Shown piece by piece: positions 55,378-63,199 of a stretch of 64,000 nucleotides of DNA. The stretch covers positions 1,612,001 through 1,676,000 of the forward strand of contig NZ_AQXW01000004.1 of the NCBI RefSeq assembly GCF_000376825.1. The letters run 5' to 3'. The stretch comes from Demetria terragena DSM 11295. Lineage in GTDB: Bacteria > Actinomycetota > Actinomycetes > Actinomycetales > Dermatophilaceae. Below the pieces are notes generated by a model. That model saw nothing but the letters and a program-made list of their open reading frames with translations, was not told the origin of the DNA and searched no databases. Each line of letters opens with the position of its first letter. Within the stretch, counting starts at the first letter, position 1. The position numbers and the translations under genes were made by a program.

Positions 55378-56955
55378 TCAACGGCGACGACGCGCGGTCC
55401 CGAACAGACTGCGGGTGATCTCGCGGCCGATGACCGTGCCGGCTGAGCGGATGGCGGACTTGAAGGCGCTCGACCCGACGACCTTCTCCACCATTCCGGG
55501 GTCTTCTTTCTCAGCTTTCTGCGGAGCCTTCTTCGGTGGCGCCTTCTCTTCCGGTGCCTCGGCGGTATCCGCTCCGGCAGCAGCCGGTTCCTGCTCGCCG
55601 TCGGCCTTGTCGAGTCGCCCAGCCAACAGTTCGTACGCCGACTCCCGGTCGACGGCCTCGGCGTATTTCTCCCCCAGCGGCGACGCCGAAATCACACCGT
55701 CGATGGTGGCGTCCGGCGCGGGCGCCATGAGCGACTGCGGTGCCCGCATGCGGGTCCAGGCGACAGGTGTCGGCGCGCCTTTCTCAGACAGGACTGTCAC
55801 GACGGCCTCGCCGGTGCCGAGTTCAGTGAGCAATTTCTCCAGGTCGTAGGAACTCCGCGGGAACGTGCCCACCGTCGCCTTCAGCGCCTTGGAGTCTTCG
55901 GGGGTGAACGCGCGCAACGCGTGCTGGACCCGGTTGCCGAGCTGCCCCAGCACTCCTGACGGAACGTCCTTGGGCGTCTGGGTGACGAAGAAAATACCGA
56001 CACCCTTGGAGCGAATAAGGCGCACGGTCTGCTCGATCGAGTCGAGGAAGCTCTTGGACGCGTCCTCGAAGAGAAGGTGCGCCTCGTCAAAGAAGAAGAC
56101 GAGTTTGGGCTTGTCCGCGTCGCCGACCTCGGGCAGGTCCTGGAAAAGATCTGCCAGCAACCACATGAGGAAGGTCGAGAACAGCGCCGGACGGTCCTTC
56201 ACCGACGGCAACTCAAGGCACGAGACGATGCCTTTGCCCTCGACCACCTTGAGCAGGTCGGTGGTGTCGAACTCTGGCTCTCCGAAGAATGCGTCGGCGC
56301 CCTGGTCGCTGAAGGCGATCAGTTCGCGCAGAATGACCCCAGCCGTGGATGAGGAAAGCCCGCCCAGGGACTTGAGATCCGCCTTGCCCTCATCGGAGGT
56401 GAGGTGTTGGACGACGGCGCGCAGGTCTTTGAGGTCCAGCAGCGCTAGGCCGTTCTTGTCGGCGTAGTGGAACACCAACCCAAGGCTCGACTCCTGGGTG
56501 TCATTGAGACCGAGGACTTTGGACAGCAAGGTCGGACCAAAGGCGGTGATGGTGGCGCGAATCGGGATGCCTTTGCCCTCGCCGCCCAGCGCGAAGAACT
56601 CCACCGGGAAGGCCGTGCCGGCCCAATCCTGGCCGACGTCCTTGGCGCGCGAGGCGACCTTGTCGTTGCTCTCCCCGGCCGCCGCGAGACCTGACAGGTC
56701 ACCCTTGACGTCGGCGAGAAACACCGGGACGCCCTGGGCGGACAACTGCTCAGCCATCAGCTGCAAGGTCTTGGTTTTGCCCGTGCCGGTGGCGCCTGCG
56801 ACGAGTCCGTGGCGATTCATCATCGCCAGCGGGAGGCGTACGAGCGCCTCGGGGTGCGCGGTGCCATCGATGACTGCGGCACCAAGCTCAAGGGCGCCGC
56901 CCTCGAATTGGTAGCCAGTGGTGATCTGCTCTAAGGGGCTCGTCTCATCGCTCAC
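55378..56955 (-). CDS. HerA-like DUF853 ATPase
   Basis: 525 residues of the DUF853/HerA-helicase-like family. Walker A VAGATGTGKTKTLQLMAEQL, Walker B LVFFFDEAHLLFEDA, sensor FVTQTPKDVP, arginine-rich QLGNRVQHALRAFTPED, and an Ala/Lys/Glu-rich linker before a basic end (RSLFGTARRRR). Hexameric motor by family; in actinomycetes its role is undefined. No NurA-type nuclease gene is adjacent. Divergent from the LytR_C membrane protein gene. Confidence 0.92.
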   Translation of the reverse strand: MSDETSPLEQITTGYQFEGGALELGAAVIDGTAHPEALVRLPLAMMNRHGLVAGATGTGKTKTLQLMAEQLSAQGVPVFLADVKGDLSGLAAAGESNDKVASRAKDVGQDWAGTAFPVEFFALGGEGKGIPIRATITAFGPTLLSKVLGLNDTQESSLGLVFHYADKNGLALLDLKDLRAVVQHLTSDEGKADLKSLGGLSSSTAGVILRELIAFSDQGADAFFGEPEFDTTDLLKVVEGKGIVSCLELPSVKDRPALFSTFLMWLLADLFQDLPEVGDADKPKLVFFFDEAHLLFEDASKSFLDSIEQTVRLIRSKGVGIFFVTQTPKDVPSGVLGQLGNRVQHALRAFTPEDSKALKATVGTFPRSSYDLEKLLTELGTGEAVVTVLSEKGAPTPVAWTRMRAPQSLMAPAPDATIDGVISASPLGEKYAEAVDRESAYELLAGRLDKADGEQEPAAAGADTAEAPEEKAPPKKAPQKAEKEDPGMVEKVVGSSAFKSAIRSAGTVIGREITRSLFGTARRRR

Positions 56956-57118
56956 ATCATGACCTTAATGCGCACGGGGCCACGGTCGGCAGAGCCGCGC
57001 ACAGAACCGGCAACTACAGTGACCCCGTGAAGTTTCAGGTGGTGGGCGGGGGCGCCCCCTTCCGACGCGGGGACCAAATGAAGCCCTGCCTGCGGAAGTC
57101 AAAGCAACGGGCAGTGTC

Positions 57119-57640
57119 ATGAGCGTCCGCCGAGAAACCATGACCGGGCTCGAACGCGCCCGGCAGCGACGTCGCCACCGCAGCATCGCGGTGCTTATCA
57201 TCGCTATCGCCATGGTGTTTGGCGGGTTCGGGCTGTCCTTGGCCTACTGGGAGGGCTGGGTCGGAGGCTCGGCAAGCCCAGAGCCGACCTGCACCCCCAC
57301 GACCTCGACTCCGCCACAGGGGCGGTTCACCGTCAACGTCTACAACTCGTCCGACCAGTCGGGCGCCGCTGGCGACCTGAGCAAGGCGCTGGAGAGCCGG
57401 GGCTTTGACCTCGGGGTTGTCGGAAACGACCCGTACAAGAAGAAGCTCAGCAATGTCGGTGAGATTCGGTTCGGCCCCGAGGGCGAAAAGCTCGCCAAGA
57501 CTCACCTCGCGACGCTCATTCCCGGTGCCAAGCTGATGCCCGATGGCCGCACGGGCACCAGCGTCGATGTCGCCATTGGTGAAGAGATGCCCACCGTTGA
57601 GGTCAACTCGGAGACCGCCAGCCCGGACGACGGCTGCTGA
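57119..57640 (+). CDS. single-pass membrane protein with one LytR_C domain
   Basis: 173 residues; a basic N-terminus (LERARQRRRHR) precedes one membrane helix (SIAVLIIAIAMVFGGFGLSLAYW, about 22-44), then a Pro/Thr-rich linker and a LytR_C domain: FTVNVYNSSDQSGAAGDLSK, LESRGFDLGVVGNDPY, VGEIRFGPEGEK and GTSVDVAIGEE. Its extracytoplasmic domain is paralogous to the two repeats of the lipoprotein at 54251. The next gene begins one base after its stop. ATG 57140 is an alternative start. Confidence 0.88.
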   Translation: MSVRRETMTGLERARQRRRHRSIAVLIIAIAMVFGGFGLSLAYWEGWVGGSASPEPTCTPTTSTPPQGRFTVNVYNSSDQSGAAGDLSKALESRGFDLGVVGNDPYKKKLSNVGEIRFGPEGEKLAKTHLATLIPGAKLMPDGRTGTSVDVAIGEEMPTVEVNSETASPDDGC

Positions 57641-57641
57641 G

Positions 57642-58532
57642 ATGCGGGTCGTCTCGCTGCTCCCATCGGCGACCGAAATCCTCCACGCCGTGGGCGCCGC
57701 GGACCAGGTCGTCGGCGTGACCTTTGAGTGCGACAGTCCCTCCTCCGCACGCCGAGACGCAACCGTGGTGTCGACCTCGAACCTTCCGACCGGGCTGACA
57801 CCCGCCGAAATCGACCGAGCCGTACGCACCCGCATCGCCGCCGGGGAGGATCTTTACCGTCTCGACCGGGCCGCCTTGAGTGACCTGGATGCCGATCTGG
57901 TCGTCACCCAGGACCTCTGCGCCGTGTGCGCCGTTGACGTCTCGGAGGTTCGAGACGCCCTTGATTTCCTTCAGTGCCGCGCCGATGTTCTGACCACCGA
58001 CCCGCACACATTGGACGAGGTGTGGGCCTCTATTGAGGCAATCGGTGAAGCGGTAAGTCAGCAGGAGGCGGCCGCGGCGCTCGCACGGTCCCTTCGCGAA
58101 CGCATGACGCGCGTGGGCAAGCTGGTGGCGGGGCGGGACGCCGTGCGCTGTTTGGTCTTGGAGTGGTCGGACCCGCCGTTCGCGCCAGGACATTGGGTAC
58201 CCGAGATGGTGTCCGTTGCAGGGGGTCACAGTGTGTTGGGCGAGGCGGGCGTGAAGTCGCGCGCCACGAGTTGGCGCAGTGTCGCGGCCGCAAACCCCGA
58301 CGTCATCGTGGTCGCGCCCTGCGGGTATGCCCTCCCAGAGTCGACCCACATCGCTCAGGACCTACTCCTCACGAACAATCTGCCGGACCGGTGTGAGGTG
58401 TGGGCCGTGGACGCCAATGCCTCCTTCGCGCGGCCCGGCCCCCGACTGGCCGACGGCGTCGAAGCGCTGGCTCGGATCATGCACCCCGATCTTGGGGCGC
58501 CGGATGCGAGTTTGGCGACTCGATTGCGCTGA
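57642..58532 (+). CDS. BtuF-like helical-backbone metal receptor fold protein, cytosolic
   Basis: 296 residues. MRVVSLLPSATEILHAVGAADQVVGVTFECD is the classical start of the BtuF/cobalamin-binding group but without any signal peptide, so it should stay in the cytoplasm. CAVCAVDV, SDPPFAPGHWVPEMVSVAGG and the WRSVAAANPDVIVVAPCGY blocks belong to the subgroup that stands alone outside ABC transporters. No transporter subunits are nearby. Probably a soluble corrinoid or small-molecule binding protein or an enzyme; not known. Confidence 0.85.
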   Translation: MRVVSLLPSATEILHAVGAADQVVGVTFECDSPSSARRDATVVSTSNLPTGLTPAEIDRAVRTRIAAGEDLYRLDRAALSDLDADLVVTQDLCAVCAVDVSEVRDALDFLQCRADVLTTDPHTLDEVWASIEAIGEAVSQQEAAAALARSLRERMTRVGKLVAGRDAVRCLVLEWSDPPFAPGHWVPEMVSVAGGHSVLGEAGVKSRATSWRSVAAANPDVIVVAPCGYALPESTHIAQDLLLTNNLPDRCEVWAVDANASFARPGPRLADGVEALARIMHPDLGAPDASLATRLR

Positions 58533-58563
58533 CTCCAGGCACATTTCGCGCGGAGAGCGCACG

Positions 58564-59865
58564 ATGGACCGCATGAGTGAGTCGTTCGGTCGCCGGATCC
58601 AGAGCCACATTTACCGTCGAGGCGTGCTCGGGCACCTGCCAACAGTGCCCGTACACCCTGACCGCCTGCAGAAGAAGGCTGCGCATGCCATGAGCAAGAC
58701 CGCGCGGGCCTACGTCGAGGGCGGAGCGGGTCGCGGCGACACGATGCGGGCGAACCGCGAGGCATTCAACCGGTGGCGGATCGTGCCCCGCATGATGCGC
58801 AACACCACGGTGCGCGACACCTCGGTCGAACTGTTTGGCCGAACACTTCCGTCGCCCTTCCTCACCGCACCGATCGGCGTGGCCGAGATGGCGCACACCG
58901 ACGCCGACTTGGGGTTGGCGCGAGGCGCCCGCGCGGCGGACGTGCCGGTCATCATCTCGACCCAGGCCTCCCACTCGACTGAGCAGATCGTCGCCGAGAT
59001 GGGCGACCATCCGCGGTGGTTTCAGTTGTACTGGTCATCCGATGACGCGTTGGCCGAGAGCCTGGTCCGGCGGGCGGAAGCGTCCGGCTGTGAGGCGATC
59101 GTCGTCACCCTCGACACCACGATGCTTGGGTGGCGACCGGAGGACCTGGATCACGCCTGGCTGCCTTTCGCCCGGGGCATGGGGATCGCTCAATACACCG
59201 CCGACCCGGTGTTTCAGGAGCGCGTACGCGCCCGAGTCGCCGAAGGCGCAGATGGCGGCGGCGAACCACTCCCCCGCCCACGTCCGGGCGCTCTGAGGTC
59301 GCTCGCGACGCTTTCGCGAACCTACCCAGGGGCCTCCTGGGAGAACGTGCGGTCACCCGAGCCGCGCGCTGCCGTCGAGACGTTCTTGCGTCTCTTCTCT
59401 CGTCAAGACCTCACCTGGGATCGGCTCTCCTGGCTGGCCGAACGCACGTCACTGCCGTTGCTAGTCAAGGGAATTCAGCACGCGGACGACGCCGCGCTCG
59501 CTGTTGAGGCCGGCGCCGAGGGCATCGTGGTGAGCAACCATGGCGGGCGTCAGGTGGACGGCGCCGTCGGCTCCTTAGACGCCCTGCCTGGCGTGGTCGA
59601 GCGCGTCGGCGGACAGGTTCCTGTCCTGTTCGACAGCGGGGTGCGCTGCGGTGCGGATGCGTTCAAGGCGCTCGCCCTGGGCGCCGACGCGGTCTGCATC
59701 GGACGCCCGTGGGTGTACGGCCTCGCGCTGGGCGGCGCTGATGGCGTACAGCAGGTGCTCGAATCCTTCCGGGCGGAACTGGAGCTCACTATGGGCTTGG
59801 CCGGAGTCACCTCGCTTGCGGAGGTCAACACGAGCGCACTCGAAGCGTCTGGGGTGCAGGTGTAG
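58564..59865 (+). CDS. FMN-dependent lactate 2-monooxygenase-like enzyme
   Basis: 433 residues of the alpha-hydroxy-acid oxidase family. FLTAPIGVAEMAH, LYWSSDDALAESLVRRAE, DTTMLGWRPEDLDHAWLPF, the long loop 4 (TADPVFQERVRARVAEGADG), LVKGIQHADDAALAVEAGAEGI, SNHGGRQVDG and FDSGVRCGADAFKALALGADAV. The sequence follows mycobacterial lactate 2-monooxygenase, which turns L-lactate and oxygen into acetate, CO2 and water; a related lactate dehydrogenase remains possible. ATG 58564 or 58573. The acetate made could feed AcsA. Confidence 0.9.
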   Translation: MDRMSESFGRRIQSHIYRRGVLGHLPTVPVHPDRLQKKAAHAMSKTARAYVEGGAGRGDTMRANREAFNRWRIVPRMMRNTTVRDTSVELFGRTLPSPFLTAPIGVAEMAHTDADLGLARGARAADVPVIISTQASHSTEQIVAEMGDHPRWFQLYWSSDDALAESLVRRAEASGCEAIVVTLDTTMLGWRPEDLDHAWLPFARGMGIAQYTADPVFQERVRARVAEGADGGGEPLPRPRPGALRSLATLSRTYPGASWENVRSPEPRAAVETFLRLFSRQDLTWDRLSWLAERTSLPLLVKGIQHADDAALAVEAGAEGIVVSNHGGRQVDGAVGSLDALPGVVERVGGQVPVLFDSGVRCGADAFKALALGADAVCIGRPWVYGLALGGADGVQQVLESFRAELELTMGLAGVTSLAEVNTSALEASGVQV

Positions 59866-59909
59866 CGCCGATTCGGCGTCCCGCCACCGCCTCAGGTAGC
59901 CTTTCCGGC

Positions 59910-59999
59910 GGTGGCGTGTCCGAGCGGCCTAAGGAGAACGCCTCGAAAGCGTTTGTGGGCGCAAGTCCACCGTGGGTTCAAATCCCACCGCCACCGCCA
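59910..59999 (+). tRNA. tRNA-Ser(CGA)
   Basis: Acceptor GGTGGCG/CGCCACC, discriminator G and encoded CCA (59997-59999), anticodon stem AACGC/GCGTT with loop CTCGAAA (anticodon CGA), long variable arm, T arm TGGGTTCAAATCCCA. An IS481-type element starts two bases later. Confidence 0.97.
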
Positions 60000-60000
60000 G
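59985..60000 (+). repeat. 16-bp direct repeat at the tRNA-Ser 3' end, copy 1
   Basis: CCACCGCCACCGCCAG, comprising the tRNA acceptor end with CCA plus one base. The same 16 bases recur at 61293-61308 right after the IS element. Confidence 0.92.
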
Positions 60001-61292
60001 TGTGATGTCTCACGACATCTGCAAGGCCCGAACCCTCATTGAGGGTTCGGGCCTTGTTGGTTTTGGGGTTGGTAGTCCTTGGTGGGGTCGAGGGTGAGGC
60101 GGCGGATGATTTCGCCGGTTTGGGCGTGGGCGATGGTGATGTCGAGGTCTTGGACCAGGAGGAGGACGGGTTGCCCGTTGTGTGCTCGGCCGATGCCGAT
60201 GTGGTGAAGGCGCCCGCGGTGTCGGAGGGTGACGGTTCCTTCGTTGACCTTGTCGGTGCGGACGCGATTGTGGGTCCGGGGCGTGGGTTCGTTACTCGGG
60301 CCGGCTTTGGGTCGTGCGTGGTAGGCCGCGGCGGGGGTGCGTCTGTGGAGCGCGCTGTGTGGGCGTTGGTGGTTATATTCCTGACGGAATCGGTCCAGCA
60401 GTGTCTGTAAGTCGGCGAGGGTGGTTGGCTGCTGGGGTTGGTTGCGGAGCCATTTCTTCAGGGTCTGTTGGAAGCGCTCGATTTTGCCCTGGGTTTGTGG
60501 GTGATTTCCGCGCCCGTTTTTCTGGGTCACGCCCAGGGCAGCCAGGGTGTGTTCGAAAGCGTTGCGGCCGCCGCGGACTCCGACGGCGGCGTGCCGGACG
60601 GTGTACACCATCCCGTTGTCAGTGAGCGTGCTTGCGGGGCAACCGTGTTCGGTGATCGTGGCCTGGAAGGTGGCTAGGACGATCTGGCCGGTGATCCGGG
60701 TATGGGCGCTGATGTGCAGCGCCATCCGGGAGTGGTCATCTAGCCAGGTGATGATCTCCACATCCTTGCCGCCGGCCAGGCGGTAGTGGGTGAAGTCGGA
60801 CTGCCAGCACTCGTTTGGTTGCTCGGCCTGGAACCGGATATACGCCGATTTTGGTTTTTTCTTCGGCTCGGGTCGGATGCGTCCTGCGCGGGTCAGGATC
60901 CGAGCGATCGTGGCCCGTGAGGGTGGGGTGTGCCCGGCTTGTTCGAGGTGCCAGGCGATCGTTGCTGGCCCGGCGTCGTGACCGGCCTGAACGAGCCGGT
61001 CGCGTTCGGCCAGCACGGTCTCGATCATCGCTTCAGGGGTCGCCGAGGCGTTCCCTTTCGGGCGGCGCGAGCGCGGCTCGAACGCTGCCTGGTCTTCAGC
61101 GCGGTAGTGGGCCATCCACCGCGACACCGTTGGCTCAGGGACCTCGTACCTTCGTGATGCCTCCGCCTGGCTCAGGCCCGTCTTCAGGATCGCGGTGATG
61201 ACCAGCTTCCTCTTCGTCACCCGCCAATCGGACCGCACCCACGACTTTCATATGTCGTGAGACATCCCTTTCACATGTCCTGAGACTCAACA
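60001..61292 (-). mobile_element. IS481-family insertion sequence (complete, about 1.29 kb)
   Basis: Imperfect terminal inverted repeats: TGTGATGTCTCACGACAT at the left and the complement of TGTTGAGTCTCAGGACAT at the right (14 of 18 identical). Contains one transposase gene and a strong hairpin at its left end (around 60025-60055). Bounded by 16-bp direct repeats made of the tRNA-Ser(CGA) 3' terminus. A truncated second left end follows at 61309. Confidence 0.88.
60036..61238 (-). CDS. IS481-family transposase
   Basis: 400 residues. N-terminal helix-turn-helix (LVITAILKTGLSQAEASRRY, SRWMAHY), then the DDE catalytic core: DFTHYRLAGGKDVEI with WLDDHSRM, TLTDNGMVYT and GKIERFQQTLKKWL supplying D, D and E. 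The C-terminus (VRTDKVNEGTVTLRHRGRL, HHIGIGRAH) is the typical IS481 tail. Start at GTG 61238; a second GTG at 61220 begins TKRKLVI. The reading frame is intact, so the enzyme could be active. Confidence 0.93.
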   Translation of the reverse strand: MRSDWRVTKRKLVITAILKTGLSQAEASRRYEVPEPTVSRWMAHYRAEDQAAFEPRSRRPKGNASATPEAMIETVLAERDRLVQAGHDAGPATIAWHLEQAGHTPPSRATIARILTRAGRIRPEPKKKPKSAYIRFQAEQPNECWQSDFTHYRLAGGKDVEIITWLDDHSRMALHISAHTRITGQIVLATFQATITEHGCPASTLTDNGMVYTVRHAAVGVRGGRNAFEHTLAALGVTQKNGRGNHPQTQGKIERFQQTLKKWLRNQPQQPTTLADLQTLLDRFRQEYNHQRPHSALHRRTPAAAYHARPKAGPSNEPTPRTHNRVRTDKVNEGTVTLRHRGRLHHIGIGRAHNGQPVLLLVQDLDITIAHAQTGEIIRRLTLDPTKDYQPQNQQGPNPQ

Positions 61293-61308
61293 CCACCGCC
61301 ACCGCCAG
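61293..61308 (+). repeat. 16-bp direct repeat, copy 2
   Basis: Identical to 59985-60000 (tRNA-Ser acceptor end), located between the intact IS481 copy and the truncated copy. Confidence 0.92.
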
Positions 61309-61466
61309 TGTGATGTCTCACGACATCTGCAAGGCCCGGGCCCTCAGTGGGGGTTCGGGTCTTGTTGGTTTTGGGGTTGGTAGTCCTTGGTGGGGTCGAG
61401 GGTGAGGCGGCGGATGATTTCGCCGGTTTGGGCGTGGGCGATGGTGATGTCGAGGTCTTGGACCAG
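61309..61466 (-). mobile_element. truncated second copy of the IS481 left end
   Basis: 158 bases homologous to 60001-60158, with a handful of differences concentrated in the hairpin. It encodes the last 40 or so transposase residues, then breaks at GGACCAG, after which sequence is unrelated (TGACATGTACCCGGTTTGCC and onward). The 282 bases from 61467 to 61748 contain an imperfect dyad at 61467-61498 and, on the minus strand, a stretch RQRFWEQIAKGLLPNL that vaguely recalls an IS30-type N-terminus; no intact gene. Confidence 0.85.
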
Positions 61467-61748
61467 TGACATGTACCCGGTTTGCCGGATAGATGTCAGA
61501 TTCGGCAGTAGCCCCTTGGCGATCTGCTCCCAGAAACGCTGCCTCGACCTGCCGTTGAAGCTTCGGATGCCCAGGCGGGCGTTACTTGGGCCGGATCGCT
61601 CGATCTGCTGCTTGCTGACGACGTACCACTCAACACCTCCAGAACGGGGGCGTTGCGACAACCAGCTGAATCCGCCCTCCCGGACGAAACAAGAGCGGCA
61701 TCAAACCCGTGACGGTTCACAACCGGACTCCTCCCAACTACAAGCGGC

Positions 61749-62357
61749 TCAGATGCTCGGCACTCGCGGTGAGTCGAGGTCGATCAGGACGTCCGCGGTG
61801 CCTTCCAAGGACTCTGCCGCACTGGCGGTGATCACCACGACGCGATCAGAGGCTGCGTCTCGGAGCAGTGCCAGGATGCGCCGTCGGTTGGCGGCATCGA
61901 GCGCACTGGTCGGATCTTCGGCGACAATTAGCTGGGCACGTTGAGCCAGTCCTCTGGCCACTGCTACCCGTTGCTGCTGTCCGCCCGAGAGTTCTTCGAT
62001 CAGTCGGTCCTCCTGGTCGGCCAGACCAACGTCGCGAAGGATCGATTGAGATCGCTCGATCGCTTCGTGCGGACGAACCCCGTGCGCGATCAGGGGGACC
62101 GTGAGGTTCTCGAGTGCGGTGAGGGTCCTTGCCAGTTGGTTGTCCCGAGGGATCCAGGCGACGAGGCTGGGCTCCGGCACGCCGTGCAAGGTGCCGGAGG
62201 CAGGGGAGACCGCTCCGCCGAGCGTGAGTGCGAAGTCATGGGTCTCGGCGTCCGATGCCCCGACAATGGCGACGAGCTCACCGATTCCGATACTGGCCGT
62301 CACCGGTGTGCCTGCCGTGCCTGTGGTCAGGATGTCTCGTAGCTCGATCATCGTCAT
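61749..62357 (-). CDS. ABC transporter ATP-binding subunit with degenerate nucleotide site
   Basis: 202 residues from ATG 62357, whose first bases overlap the stop of the other ATPase (ATGA). Walker A is lost: GASDAETHD (33-41) has no GK(S/T). The Q-loop glutamine is R71 (IPRDN), Walker B reads LIVAED with E and D exchanged relative to the usual DE, and the H-loop histidine is A178 (ITASAA). The signature LSGGQQQRV (123-131) is perfect. It is therefore expected to donate only its signature motif. Partner of the ATPase at 62354-63199 and the FtsX-type permease upstream. Confidence 0.9.
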   Translation of the reverse strand: MTMIELRDILTTGTAGTPVTASIGIGELVAIVGASDAETHDFALTLGGAVSPASGTLHGVPEPSLVAWIPRDNQLARTLTALENLTVPLIAHGVRPHEAIERSQSILRDVGLADQEDRLIEELSGGQQQRVAVARGLAQRAQLIVAEDPTSALDAANRRRILALLRDAASDRVVVITASAAESLEGTADVLIDLDSPRVPSI

Positions 62358-63199
62358 TCCGGGGAGCCTGCCTGCCATCGACGAACCACCAGATGGCGAT
62401 CCTCGCCGCTGGCCTCGTTCGCCACTTGAACGGTTGCACCGGGCGGCCAGTCCTCCAGGACCGCGTCCGGCAGCGGAAGAGACCCATCCGGAGCAATGAT
62501 GGCGATATCGACTCCTGCCTCCGCCTGACCGCCGACACGACCGTCGCGGATCGTGACGGTCCGTTGCATCGAACGCGCCAGGACCGGGTCGTGGGTCACG
62601 GTCAGGACCGTGCTGCCGATCTCTGTGTTCAGGCGGTGCAGCGCATCAATCACTCGGCCCGTCTCGTCAACCCCTAAGGACGCCGTCGGTTCGTCGGCCA
62701 GGAGCAGACCTGGCGCGCTTGCTGCTCCGACGCACAGCGCAGCCAGTTGTGTCTGCGCCGGGGAAGCTTGGTGCGGCATGAGACCCGCCTCTGCCTCATC
62801 CAAACCGACCCAGGAGGTCAAGGTTCGTGCCGTGGGCACGTCATCACGCTCTTCGACCTGGGCCAACTCGATGTTCTCGCGCAGGGTCAGGTGCGGAATG
62901 AGGTTGGCCGCTCCACCTTGCAGCACGAGTCCCAGTGCTCGTCCGCGCAGCTTGTCGATGTCGGCCACGGAGAGCTGATCGAGCCGATCCGAGCCGACCG
63001 TAATGGTGCCCGCAGTGGGGCGGTCCAAGCCCGCCAGCAGCATGAGAAGCGTCGACTTCCCGGCACCGGACGGGCCGAGCAGTGCCAGGGTCTCGCTGGC
63101 GGCGAGGTCCAAATGAACACCTGACAGCGCTGCGACGTCCTGCCCGTCACTGCGGTAGATGTGCACCAGGCCGCGAACGCGGACGTCGAGGCCTCTCAT
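62354..63199 (-). CDS. ABC transporter ATP-binding subunit with intact Walker motifs but degenerate signature
   Basis: 281 residues from ATG 63199 (GGAG just upstream, overlapping the permease stop by ATGA). Walker A GPSGAGKST (42-50), Q94, Walker B LLLADEP (165-171) and H203 (VTHDP) are intact, but the signature LSGGQ is replaced by ASPAQ (145-149). After the ATPase domain, about 60 extra residues (GVDIAIIAPDGSLPLPDAVL and onward) form a C-terminal extension. MacB/LolD-like by fold. Complements the partner subunit's defects. Confidence 0.9.
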   Translation of the reverse strand: MRGLDVRVRGLVHIYRSDGQDVAALSGVHLDLAASETLALLGPSGAGKSTLLMLLAGLDRPTAGTITVGSDRLDQLSVADIDKLRGRALGLVLQGGAANLIPHLTLRENIELAQVEERDDVPTARTLTSWVGLDEAEAGLMPHQASPAQTQLAALCVGAASAPGLLLADEPTASLGVDETGRVIDALHRLNTEIGSTVLTVTHDPVLARSMQRTVTIRDGRVGGQAEAGVDIAIIAPDGSLPLPDAVLEDWPPGATVQVANEASGEDRHLVVRRWQAGSPE

